DNA of 34,732 nt, taken from contig CANPWE010000013.1 in the NCBI GenBank assembly GCA_947581895.1, forward strand, positions 1-34,732, in the 5' to 3' direction. Every line of letters starts with the position of its first letter. Positions within the stretch are counted from its first letter, which is position 1. The notes beneath the pieces were generated by a model. It saw only the letters and a list, made by a program, of their open reading frames with translations. It was not told where the DNA came from and made no database searches. Shown here piece after piece: positions 7,477 to 16,064 of the stretch. The stretch comes from an uncultured Clostridia bacterium (GTDB taxonomy: Bacteria; Bacillota; Clostridia; TANB77; CAG-508). Made by a program: the position numbers and the translations under genes.

Positions 7477-9468
7477 CTATATAACCAATTTCTTAAACTT
7501 TAATTTAATATAATTTTCCAGCTTATCCATAAACTCTTGGGAATTAATCTCTTTTTTAGCTACCATATCTAACCCTTTTTCCCAACTAGCAGTTAATTTA
7601 GGATTAAGCATATCTGGCATAGAACTATTAACTACATCAAATATAACTTCACCTTTTTGTGTAGGAGTAATAATTTGAGTCTTATTATTAATTTGAATAT
7701 ATTGAATTCTTTCCAGTTTTTTCATAATCTCAGCTCTAGTAGCACTTGTACCAATACCAGCCCCTTTAATTTGTTCTCTAAGTTCCTCATCTTCAATCAA
7801 TTTACCAGCATTTTCCATAGCTAAAATAATTGAACCTGAATTATATCTTGTTGGTGGACTAGTTTCAGCATCTTTTGTTTCAAAATTTACAATTCCAATT
7901 TCTTGTCCTTTTTTTAATTTTTTCAATAATTTTTCACTAATTTCATTATCTTTTTTACTTAAATCTTTTCCTTTTTTTAATTCATTATCTTTTTTTAATT
8001 CATCTCCTAAAGGTTTTTCAGAATTATTATCTACAATTTTTCCACTATTTTGTTTTGGTTTTGCAATTTCTAAATATCCCATTTTAGTACATACCTTACT
8101 AGTTGTTGAAAATTCTTCATTTTCTATATTTATAGTAATTGATAATTTACTAAATTCAGCAGGAGGATAAAATATACATAAAAATCTTTTTACAATTAGT
8201 TTATAAATATCTTTTTGTAATTGATTTAAACTTCCAAAATTTTCATATCCCTGTCCTGTGGGAATAATAGCATAGTGATCAGTAATCTTACTATCATTAA
8301 CATATTTTGATTTAATAATATTAGTAGAATATTTTTCATTCACCATTTTTTTAATATATCCCTGAACTTCCTCATCTTTATATCCTTTTGCTATTCCATT
8401 CAAATTTTTAGAAATCACCTTTGCAACAGCAGTTGATAAAACCCTAGCATCAGTTCTTGGATATGTTACTAATTTTTTTTCATATAAAGCCTGAATTATC
8501 TCTAAAGTTTCATCTGGTTTAATTTTAAATTTTTTTGTACACTCATTTTGTATTTCAGCTAAATTAAATAATAATGGTGCATTTTCTTTTTGTTTTGCCT
8601 TTTTTACTTCTGAAATAATTGCTTTTTTATCTTTTAAAGAAGTAATAAACTCTCTAGCATCTTCAACTTTTTTAAAACCTGTTTCATTATATAATTTATT
8701 TGAATTATACATTTTAGATTTTTCATTAACTTTCCATTCTGCTTTTATAGAATCTTGATTATCACCAAATTCTCCTGAAATTTTATAATATGTAGTTTTT
8801 ACGAAATTTCTAATTTCCCTTTCTCTAGAAACTATCATTCCTAAAACACAAGTCATAACACGACCTACTGAAATTGAAATTCGTTCTTCATTTAATTTAG
8901 TAGCAGCTCTTCTTCCAAAAATTATAGTTAATAATCTTGAAAAATTTATACCAATTAAATAATCTTCTTTAGCTCTTAAATATGCAGAATCTGATAAACT
9001 ATTATATTCCTCTAAATCTTTAGCCTCTGCAATTCCTCTTTTTATTTCTTCTTCTGTTTGAGAATCAATCCATACTCTTTTTCTTATTTTATCAGTTACT
9101 CCGGCCATTTGCTCAACTAATCTATATATATATTCACCCTCACGCCCAGAGTCAGTAGCAACATAAATTATTTCAACATCATCTCTAATTAATAAAGACT
9201 TAACAATATTAAATTGTTTTTCAACAGCTGGAATTATTTCATATTTATATTCCTTAGGCATAAATGGTAATGTATCTAATCTCCAAAACTTTAATTTCTC
9301 ATCATATACTTCTGGATAAGACATAGTTATTAAATGACCCACACACCAAGTAACTATCCATTTTTCAGACTCCAGGTATCCATCTTTTCTAGTACCACTT
9401 ATTCCTAACACTTTTGCAAATTCCATAGCAACTGAAGGTTTTTCAGTAATTAAAATATTTTTTGCCAT
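7477..9468 (-). CDS. topB: DNA topoisomerase III
   Basis: Type IA topoisomerase that relaxes or decatenates negatively supercoiled DNA through a transient 5'-phosphotyrosine break. The Toprim domain starts at residue 3 (NILITEKPSVAMEFAKVLG) and has the acidic motif TDSGREGEYIYR near 105. The active-site tyrosine is in LVTYPRTDAR near 335, and the late signature GIGTSATRAEIMKKLERI is present. At 663 residues it has the core but none of the C-terminal zinc fingers of some type IA enzymes. A lysine-rich, low-complexity stretch (roughly 475-525, with repeats of the type ELKKDNELKKGKDL) interrupts the C-terminal half. The ATG at 9468 has AGGAAGGA 7 bases upstream. Topo III is common both on chromosomes and on integrative elements; nothing nearby suggests an element. 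Confidence 0.93.
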   Translation of the reverse strand: MAKNILITEKPSVAMEFAKVLGISGTRKDGYLESEKWIVTWCVGHLITMSYPEVYDEKLKFWRLDTLPFMPKEYKYEIIPAVEKQFNIVKSLLIRDDVEIIYVATDSGREGEYIYRLVEQMAGVTDKIRKRVWIDSQTEEEIKRGIAEAKDLEEYNSLSDSAYLRAKEDYLIGINFSRLLTIIFGRRAATKLNEERISISVGRVMTCVLGMIVSREREIRNFVKTTYYKISGEFGDNQDSIKAEWKVNEKSKMYNSNKLYNETGFKKVEDAREFITSLKDKKAIISEVKKAKQKENAPLLFNLAEIQNECTKKFKIKPDETLEIIQALYEKKLVTYPRTDARVLSTAVAKVISKNLNGIAKGYKDEEVQGYIKKMVNEKYSTNIIKSKYVNDSKITDHYAIIPTGQGYENFGSLNQLQKDIYKLIVKRFLCIFYPPAEFSKLSITINIENEEFSTTSKVCTKMGYLEIAKPKQNSGKIVDNNSEKPLGDELKKDNELKKGKDLSKKDNEISEKLLKKLKKGQEIGIVNFETKDAETSPPTRYNSGSIILAMENAGKLIEDEELREQIKGAGIGTSATRAEIMKKLERIQYIQINNKTQIITPTQKGEVIFDVVNSSMPDMLNPKLTASWEKGLDMVAKKEINSQEFMDKLENYIKLKFKKLVI

Positions 9469-9579
9469 AATTTATTCCTTCCTAAATAAAATTTTATTTA
9501 TAAATTTGTTACAAATAATTCTCAAAAATAACTCTCCCACATCATTTAATACCCCAAATCTAATTTATAATTTTTTATA

Positions 9580-9608
9580 ATTATAACACACTATCTTTTC
9601 CATAACAA
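9580..9608 (-). promoter_or_regulatory. topB promoter
   Basis: On the minus strand, TTGTTA (9608-9603), a 17-base spacer and TATAAT (9585-9580) with a TGT extended -10. It predicts a leader of about 105 bases before the topB ATG. Confidence 0.7.
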
Positions 9609-9637
9609 TGACAAAATTATGTTTTTTGCATACAGTG

Positions 9638-9690
9638 TATTTAATACTTTTCACATAACAAAATTTTGTAGAGTAGTCAAATTCAATAGT
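9638..9690 (+). repeat. Dispersed repeat, copy 2
   Basis: These 53 bases match 34644-34696 with only a few substitutions (about four by eye) and no gaps. The shared core ends in GTAGAGTAGTCAAATTCAATAGT. It lies between two divergent promoters. Confidence 0.8.
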
Positions 9691-9717
9691 AAAACACTTT
9701 CCCCCCACCACAAAAAC

Positions 9718-9746
9718 TTGACTAAACACAAATTTTATTGTATATT
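9718..9746 (+). promoter_or_regulatory. Promoter of the clpE-like gene
   Basis: TTGACT (9718-9723), a 17-base spacer and TATATT (9741-9746), about 45 bases before the ATG. The ribosome binding site is AGGTGA (9775-9780). Confidence 0.7.
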
Positions 9747-9790
9747 ATGTACTATATATAATATAAGAAAGAATAGGTGATTTTAAATAA

Positions 9791-12118
9791 ATGTTATGTT
9801 CAAGATGTAAGAAAAATACAGCTGTTGTCTTTGTCAACCGACTAGATGACAATCAGCAACAACATATGGAAGGTTTTTGTTACAATTGTGCTAAAGAATT
9901 AGGTATTAACCCATTAGAAGCATTAGCAAAACAAGCTAATTTATCTCAATCTGATTTAGAAGATATGACATCACAATTTGAAACAATGTTCAAAGACCTT
10001 TCTGAAAATATGTCTGAGGAAGAATTAAATGACTTAATGTCAGAAGGTGAAGAAGCAATAAATGAAATGTCTCCAGATTCTCTAGGTTCTATATTTTCTG
10101 GCCTTTTTGGATTTAAAAATGATGAAAATAAACAACCTTCAGAACAAAATTCTTCATCAAAATCAGACAAAACTCAAAAAGTAAAAGAAAATAAAAAACA
10201 AAATAATAAAAAGAAAAAAGCTTTAGATACTTATGGAACAAATTTAACAAATAAAGCCAAAAACAATCAATTAGATATGGTAATTGGTCGTGACAGGGAA
10301 ATTCAAAGAATAGTACAAATTTTAAATAGACGTTCAAAAAATAATCCATGTTTAATAGGTGAACCTGGTGTTGGTAAAACTGCTATAGCACAAGGTTTAG
10401 CTATTAAAATTGCAAATGGAAATGTTCCAGCCAAATTATTAAATAAAGAAGTTTATCTATTAGATATGACAGCAGTTATTGCTGGAACTCAATTTAGAGG
10501 TCAATTTGAAGCAAGAATGAAATCTATAATTGATGAATGCAAAAACTTAGGAAATATTATTTTAGTTATAGATGAAATACATAATATAATTGGTGCTGGA
10601 GATGCAGAACATTCTATGAATGCAGCAAATATATTAAAACCTTCTTTGTCTAATGGAGAAATTCAATTAATAGGAACAACTACTTTAAAAGAATATAGAA
10701 AATATATTGAAAAAGATTCAGCACTAGAAAGAAGATTCCAACCAGTTAAAATAGAAGAACCATCTATTGAAGATTCAATTGAAATTTTGAATGGTATAAA
10801 AAAATATTATGAAGATTACCACAAAGTAAAAATCTCAAAAGATGTTATACGTCAAACTGTTTTAATGTCTGAAAAATATATACATGATAGATTTTTGCCA
10901 GACAAAGCTATTGATATATTAGATGAAGCCTGCTCAAGAATTAACTTAAATAATAAACAGTTATATAAATTAGAGGTTTTAAAAAATGAACTAAAAAAAG
11001 TTCAAGAAGAAAAAGAAGAAGCAGCTTCTGCAGATTCAACTGAAGATTATCAAAAAGCTGCAGAATTAAAAACTAAGGAATGTCAATTAAATGAACAAAT
11101 AGCTGCTTTGAATAAAACAATGAAAACTATAAGTTTAACTGTCCAAGATATAGCAAATGTAATTGAACATTGGACAAAAATTCCTGTTAAAAAAATTACT
11201 GAAGCAGAAACTCAAAAATTATTAAACTTAGAGCAAAATTTACATAACAGAGTTATAGGTCAAAATGAAGCTATTGAAGCAGTATCAAGAGCTATACGTA
11301 GAAACCGTGCAGGACTAAAAAGTACAAAACGTCCACCATCATTTATTTTCGTTGGTCCTACAGGTGTTGGTAAAACAGAACTTGCAAAATCATTAGCATT
11401 TGAAATGTTTGGAAATGAAAATTCAATTATAAGAATTGATATGTCTGAATATATGGAAGGACATTCAACATCTAAATTAATAGGTTCTCCTCCAGGATAT
11501 GTTGGATATGATGATGCTGGTCAACTTACTGAAAAAGTTAAACGTAATCCATATTCTATAATTTTATTAGATGAAATAGAAAAAGCACATCCAGATGTAT
11601 TCAATATTTTACTACAGGTTTTAGATGAAGGACGTTTAACAGATTCTCAAGGAAATACTGTTAATTTTGAAAATACAATAATAATAATGACATCAAATGC
11701 AGGTTCTACATTAAATACAAACTCAATTGGATTTGGTGCAAATTCAGAAACACAAAAAAATAAAATTTTAGATGCTCTAAAAGAAATTTTTAGACCTGAA
11801 TTTTTAAATAGAATTGATGAAATTGTAGTATTTGAACGATTATCAAAAGAACAACTACTTCAAATAGTAGATTTAATGCTAAGTGAAACCTCAAAGGTTT
11901 TACAAGATAAAGATATAACAATGGAAGTTTCTCTTGAGGCAAAAGAATATATTTTACAACAAGGAACAGATTTTAAATATGGAGCAAGACCTTTACGTAG
12001 AGCAATTCAAAGATACATTGAAGATGAAATTTCAGATTTAATATTAAAATCTGAATTAAGGAATGGTCAAAAAATTATAATAACATTTGACACTGAACTA
12101 CATTTTAATGTACAATAA
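9791..12118 (+). CDS. clpE: ATP-dependent Clp protease ATP-binding subunit, ClpE-like
   Basis: AAA+ unfoldase that feeds proteins into ClpP. In place of the classic ClpA/ClpC N domain, it starts with a four-cysteine zinc finger (C3, C6, C30, C33), which is the mark of ClpE. Next is an acidic, glutamine/lysine-rich linker to about residue 150. AAA domain 1 has Walker A GEPGVGKT (190-197) and Walker B VIDEIHN (near 259). A coiled middle domain lies around 395-445. AAA domain 2 has GPTGVGKT (near 521) and LLDEIEKAH (near 592). A SIGFG loop near 645 matches the IGF/L tripeptide that docks on ClpP, so it is expected to be a protease partner. It is 775 residues. pgsA follows 36 bases downstream on the same strand. 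The exact ClpE/ClpC label is less sure than the family. Confidence 0.92.
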   Translation: MLCSRCKKNTAVVFVNRLDDNQQQHMEGFCYNCAKELGINPLEALAKQANLSQSDLEDMTSQFETMFKDLSENMSEEELNDLMSEGEEAINEMSPDSLGSIFSGLFGFKNDENKQPSEQNSSSKSDKTQKVKENKKQNNKKKKALDTYGTNLTNKAKNNQLDMVIGRDREIQRIVQILNRRSKNNPCLIGEPGVGKTAIAQGLAIKIANGNVPAKLLNKEVYLLDMTAVIAGTQFRGQFEARMKSIIDECKNLGNIILVIDEIHNIIGAGDAEHSMNAANILKPSLSNGEIQLIGTTTLKEYRKYIEKDSALERRFQPVKIEEPSIEDSIEILNGIKKYYEDYHKVKISKDVIRQTVLMSEKYIHDRFLPDKAIDILDEACSRINLNNKQLYKLEVLKNELKKVQEEKEEAASADSTEDYQKAAELKTKECQLNEQIAALNKTMKTISLTVQDIANVIEHWTKIPVKKITEAETQKLLNLEQNLHNRVIGQNEAIEAVSRAIRRNRAGLKSTKRPPSFIFVGPTGVGKTELAKSLAFEMFGNENSIIRIDMSEYMEGHSTSKLIGSPPGYVGYDDAGQLTEKVKRNPYSIILLDEIEKAHPDVFNILLQVLDEGRLTDSQGNTVNFENTIIIMTSNAGSTLNTNSIGFGANSETQKNKILDALKEIFRPEFLNRIDEIVVFERLSKEQLLQIVDLMLSETSKVLQDKDITMEVSLEAKEYILQQGTDFKYGARPLRRAIQRYIEDEISDLILKSELRNGQKIIITFDTELHFNVQ

Positions 12119-12154
12119 TATTATATTGATATAATAAAAATTGGAGGATTTTTT

Positions 12155-12709
12155 ATGCTTAAAAATGTACCAAACGCCTTAACATTAGCACGTTTTATAA
12201 TAATTCCATTTATAATCATATCACTAATACATGATGATTATCCTTTAGCATTTATATTTCTAGTACTTTCTGGATTGACAGATGTATTAGATGGCTATAT
12301 AGCTAGAAAATTTGATTTAATAAGTAATTTTGGAAAACTAGTAGATCCATTAGCAGATAAAACAACCCAAATAGCTATTTTAACAACTCTAGCTTTAAGA
12401 GGTTTTATTCCTTTATGGATGATTGTTATAATATTTATAAAAGAATTTGCAATGATTGCTGGAGCTTCTTTTCTATATGGAAAAGAATTAGTAGTATCAA
12501 GCAGATGGTATGGAAAACTAGCAACTGTATTATTTTATTTAGCTATGGCTTCATCTCTTTGTGTAAAATACTTTGATATTGCATTTAAATTTGATATTTA
12601 TATCTATTATTTAGCTATTGCATTTACAATATTTTCACTTTTTATGTATTTCCATGCATTTTATACACAAGGCTATTTAAAAAAAGAAAATCTAAAAATT
12701 AATAAATAA
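12155..12709 (+). CDS. pgsA: CDP-diacylglycerol--glycerol-3-phosphate 3-phosphatidyltransferase
   Basis: Integral membrane enzyme that condenses CDP-diacylglycerol with glycerol-3-phosphate to give phosphatidylglycerol phosphate, the committed step to phosphatidylglycerol. The full CDP-alcohol phosphotransferase motif is present: D43, D46-G47, A50-R51, G60, D64, D68 (DVLDGYIARKFDL...GKLVDPLAD). Several hydrophobic helices cover the rest of the 184 residues, a normal length. The ATG at 12155 has GGAGG 7 bases upstream. No separate promoter is evident in the 36-base gap, so it is probably co-transcribed with the clpE-like gene. Confidence 0.93.
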   Translation: MLKNVPNALTLARFIIIPFIIISLIHDDYPLAFIFLVLSGLTDVLDGYIARKFDLISNFGKLVDPLADKTTQIAILTTLALRGFIPLWMIVIIFIKEFAMIAGASFLYGKELVVSSRWYGKLATVLFYLAMASSLCVKYFDIAFKFDIYIYYLAIAFTIFSLFMYFHAFYTQGYLKKENLKINK

Positions 12710-12713
12710 ATCT

Positions 12714-12748
12714 AAGGAACTTTTGAAAATAAACATCAAAAGTTCTTT
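12714..12748. terminator. Terminator between pgsA and the BofC-like gene
   Basis: Stem AAGGAACTTTTGA (12714-12726) with TCAAAAGTTCTTT (12736-12748), one G-T pair, and a T-rich tail. The flanking genes converge. Confidence 0.85.
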
Positions 12749-12756
12749 TATATTTT

Positions 12757-13326
12757 TTACTCAAAATTTTCTAAAAATTTATTTAAGCTCTCTCTTCCAA
12801 CAATTTCTATTCCTTTTTCCAAATTAGCTAAATCTTCTTCAGGAAGATACTGTACTGGAATATCTGTTAATCCTTTAAAAATATACTCCCCAATATTGTT
12901 TTTGCTACTAATACTAATATATCCATCAGACTCTCTTAAAATATAATGCTCATCACATATTCCTGAATTACTTCTAGATAATTTAATTTCATTTGAATCA
13001 AATTCATCTATATTCCATTTATCATAATACTCTTGAACTTTACTTTGATTTAAATTAACTATTTCTCTAGGAACTACCTCTCTTGTACTAATAGTATGTC
13101 CACATTTTGCAAAATTTTCAGTTAATACAACCTCTGCATTTGGAGAAACAATTATTTCATTTGAGATTGTATCAACAACATCTTCCTCTTTTTCTTCAGC
13201 CAGCACTGGTCTATTAGATTCTTCCTTATTTTTAGGAAAATTAATATATGATTTTACCATAAATCCAGCAATAACAGAAACTATAAATATTACAAATAAT
13301 AACACTAATATTATCCATTTCTTCAT
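12757..13326 (-). CDS. Membrane-anchored BofC C-terminal-domain-like protein
   Basis: One N-terminal membrane helix (about residues 3-22 from the chosen ATG) is followed by an acidic linker and a soluble domain expected outside the cytosol. The end of the domain reads DGYISISSKN...GLTDIPVQYLPEEDLANLEKGIEI. This fits the BofC C-terminal domain pattern, where a DGY-x-I strand precedes an L-x-x-x-D-x-x-x-L-x-x-GI helix. In Bacillus, BofC is a forespore regulator of the SpoIVB protease; outside spore formers the domain has no settled role, and sporulation cannot be concluded from this gene alone. A GTG at 13335 is in frame, but the ATG at 13326 is preferred because GGTGAT and AGGG lie just before it, while the GTG is too close to its Shine-Dalgarno. 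Two cysteines (in KCGH and GICDEH) could pair. Confidence 0.7.
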   Translation of the reverse strand: MKKWIILVLLFVIFIVSVIAGFMVKSYINFPKNKEESNRPVLAEEKEEDVVDTISNEIIVSPNAEVVLTENFAKCGHTISTREVVPREIVNLNQSKVQEYYDKWNIDEFDSNEIKLSRSNSGICDEHYILRESDGYISISSKNNIGEYIFKGLTDIPVQYLPEEDLANLEKGIEIVGRESLNKFLENFE

Positions 13327-13483
13327 AAATATCACCCTATCCTTTTAATTTTAGTATTGGTTATTTTGGAAAATTTATACATATATCTTGTAATTTTTAT
13401 CTAATTTACTTAGCTATGAAATTTTATGATTTTTGTAATTTTTATACTTTTTATACTTTTTCTTTTAATATCCTATAAAAAAC

Positions 13484-15961
13484 TTAAATTTCTGTATTTA
13501 TATATATCTTTCCGTTTTTTTTTACTTTAATAGAAATTTCGCCATTTTTATCAGTTCTATAAATTATAGAATTACACTGTTGCAATCTTTCTAATACTTT
13601 TTCATTTGGATGTCCAAAATTATTTTTTTCCCCTACTCCAATAAGTGCAATTTTAGGCTGTACTTGTATTATAAAATCTTGTATTGATGATGATTTTGAA
13701 CCATGATGTGCAACTTTCAATATTGTAGATTTTAAAATTTTTTTATTATATATCTTCAATATTTCTTCTTCTGCAATCTGTTCTATATCTCCTGTAAACA
13801 ATATAGAAGTAGCTGCATAATTTAATTTACATACTATAGAATTGTTATTCAAAATATTTTCCTGAATTAAATTTTTATTTGGCCATAAAATGTCAATATA
13901 AGTAAATTTATCAATTTGTAATCTATTACCTGCTTGTACACATATAACATTAATATTTTTCCTTTTAGCCAATTCTAAAAAATATTTATAATTTTCAGAC
14001 ATATTTCCCTGTGTTGAAATAATCGCATTTTTCACATTTAACTCTTTCATCACAGTAAATAACCCAGCACAATGATCTGTATCAAAATGTGAAAAAATTA
14101 TAAAATCAATTGTTTTTATTTTTCTATCTAATAAATATGGAACAAGTACATTTTTTCCAACATCATAATTACCTGTTTCACTACCTCCCCCATCAATTAA
14201 TATTTTTTTATTACCACTAGTAATTATTAATGTACTATCTCCTTGTCCAACATCAATAAAATGCAATTTTAGGCTAGAGTTATATTTGTTTAGTACATTA
14301 AACATAATTACTATAATCATACTAAATGAAAGTAGTTTTAAAATAATTTTATTATGTTTTTTCTTATAAAAATAAAACACATAAAAAATTATTAAATAAT
14401 AAGCTATTATTGTAATATAACTTGGAGTTATTGTTATAAATCTAGCAAATGTTAGACTGGAATTAAATTCTGCAATTTTCTTAAAGATATTGATATATAA
14501 ATTTAATATAATGGAAAATATTTTTGAAATTTCTACTGAAAATAATGACAAAACCATTGTAAAATAACCTGTTAAAGACATCACCCCTAATATTGGAGTT
14601 ACAAGTATATTTGAAATTAGAAATATGAATGATATTGAGTTAAAAGAATAAATTAAAATTGGAAAAATTAGTGTATTTGCAGATATACTGATTATTATAA
14701 TTGATTTTATTTTTTCTAAAAGCTTGTTTAATGTTTTTAAATATGGTTTACATTCTTTAACATTTTCTTTTTGTTTTAAATGGCTTATTATTTTTGAATT
14801 AAACAACACTATTCCTAAAGTTCCCAAAAAAGAAAGTTGAAACCCTAAATTTAATATATAATATGGATTAATAATTAGAATTAGTAAACAAGAAACTGCA
14901 ATATTATTTAAAGTATCAGATTTCCTATAAACCAACTTAGAAATAATCATTATACTACTCATTATAACAGCCCTTACCACAGATGGTGCTCCACCAGTTA
15001 ATTGAGTAAAAAAAATCAAAATACCAATTAAAAGAAATTTACTTTTTCTTTTATCAAAATTTTTCAGTATAAAACTACACCCCATAATTACATATGTAAC
15101 ATGCATACCAGAAATTGCCAAAATATGTGATAAACTTGCATTACTAAATACATCTTTTTGTTCATTGTCTATTAAACTAGTATCTCCTAATAATAATGCT
15201 ATTGCAACACTTGCCGTCTCATTTGGTAGTAATTCTATTAAATTGTTTTTTAACTTATTTCTTAATTTATTTATCCACATATTAGTAACAAAAAGTGAAT
15301 TTTTCTTTATTAATTTTATATCATTCATGTTTGATGTGCAGATCATATATATGTTCTCAGATTTTAGATATTGTGAATAATCATAGCCTTTATAATTTCT
15401 TCTAATAGATGGCTTTTCGAAATTACCAACTCCATATATTAAATCACCATATTCCAATTCTATTTGATTAAAATCTTTACTTTTTTTAACTTTTAATAAT
15501 ATATTAGTATTTTCAAAATCATTTTTTATATTTAATTTGCCATTATTAATATTCTTAATTTTTATTATATAGTTATTATAATACATGCTTTCTTTTTCAA
15601 CTGATATGACTATTCCAACATAATAATTTTCCCCATTAATTGCATTATACAAATTATTAAATTTATTTTCCTTTTTATTTATTATAATAATTGAAATTAT
15701 TATTATTAAACAACAAATAATAAATAATCTTTGTAAATTTTTTATTTTATTGCTATTTATCTCAATTGTAAATTTACTACATAATTTTCTAAGTATTTTT
15801 TCATATATTTTATTAGTTTTTTTCCTAAATATTATATTTAATATAATAAACAGTACCATTGTAATAAGAATAAAAAGGACCATATTTATTTCTAAATATA
15901 GCCCCAATAATATACCTATTATATATGTTATGGTAATAATTAACATCGGTCTTTTATCCAA
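13484..15961 (-). CDS. comEC: DNA internalization-related competence protein ComEC/Rec2
   Basis: Polytopic membrane channel for uptake of single-stranded DNA during natural transformation. Order in 825 residues: N-terminal helices and an OB-like (DUF4131) domain to about 220; the competence domain with many helices (about 225-520) and its signature LSHILAISGMHVTYV; then a metallo-beta-lactamase-like domain starting LHFIDVGQGDSTLI near 563, with the metal motif SHFDTDH near 625 and VAHHGSKSS later. All parts are intact, so the gene looks functional. The start is a TTG at 15961 with AGGAGG 9 bases upstream; the first internal ATG is at codon 6 and too far from that site. No other competence gene is in the window. 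Confidence 0.94.
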   Translation of the reverse strand: MDKRPMLIITITYIIGILLGLYLEINMVLFILITMVLFIILNIIFRKKTNKIYEKILRKLCSKFTIEINSNKIKNLQRLFIICCLIIIISIIIINKKENKFNNLYNAINGENYYVGIVISVEKESMYYNNYIIKIKNINNGKLNIKNDFENTNILLKVKKSKDFNQIELEYGDLIYGVGNFEKPSIRRNYKGYDYSQYLKSENIYMICTSNMNDIKLIKKNSLFVTNMWINKLRNKLKNNLIELLPNETASVAIALLLGDTSLIDNEQKDVFSNASLSHILAISGMHVTYVIMGCSFILKNFDKRKSKFLLIGILIFFTQLTGGAPSVVRAVIMSSIMIISKLVYRKSDTLNNIAVSCLLILIINPYYILNLGFQLSFLGTLGIVLFNSKIISHLKQKENVKECKPYLKTLNKLLEKIKSIIIISISANTLIFPILIYSFNSISFIFLISNILVTPILGVMSLTGYFTMVLSLFSVEISKIFSIILNLYINIFKKIAEFNSSLTFARFITITPSYITIIAYYLIIFYVFYFYKKKHNKIILKLLSFSMIIVIMFNVLNKYNSSLKLHFIDVGQGDSTLIITSGNKKILIDGGGSETGNYDVGKNVLVPYLLDRKIKTIDFIIFSHFDTDHCAGLFTVMKELNVKNAIISTQGNMSENYKYFLELAKRKNINVICVQAGNRLQIDKFTYIDILWPNKNLIQENILNNNSIVCKLNYAATSILFTGDIEQIAEEEILKIYNKKILKSTILKVAHHGSKSSSIQDFIIQVQPKIALIGVGEKNNFGHPNEKVLERLQQCNSIIYRTDKNGEISIKVKKNGKIYINTEI

Positions 15962-16064
15962 TTAGACTTTCCTCCTAGTAATTATTATCCAAATATATTA
16001 GTTTTGTTATATATACTTTTTTTACAATGATTTTAAGTATTATCTAATCATTTATTACCAAGAA

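Larger units (their letters stand above)
9469..9790. other. Divergent intergenic region between topB and the clpE-like gene
   Basis: This 322-base gap holds the topB promoter, the clpE promoter and one copy of the dispersed 53-base repeat between them. A C-run (CCCCCCACCAC, about 9701-9711) stands out in the AT-rich setting. I looked for paired CtsR heptads (GGTCAAA) and CIRCE elements and found none. Confidence 0.7.

Noticed and set aside
12757..13326. Evidence that the organism sporulates
   Set aside because: A BofC-like domain alone is not enough; no sporulation gene is otherwise present in the window.
13326..13335. GTG at 13335 as start of the BofC-like gene
   Set aside because: The Shine-Dalgarno is only about 4 bases away, while the ATG three codons on has proper spacing.
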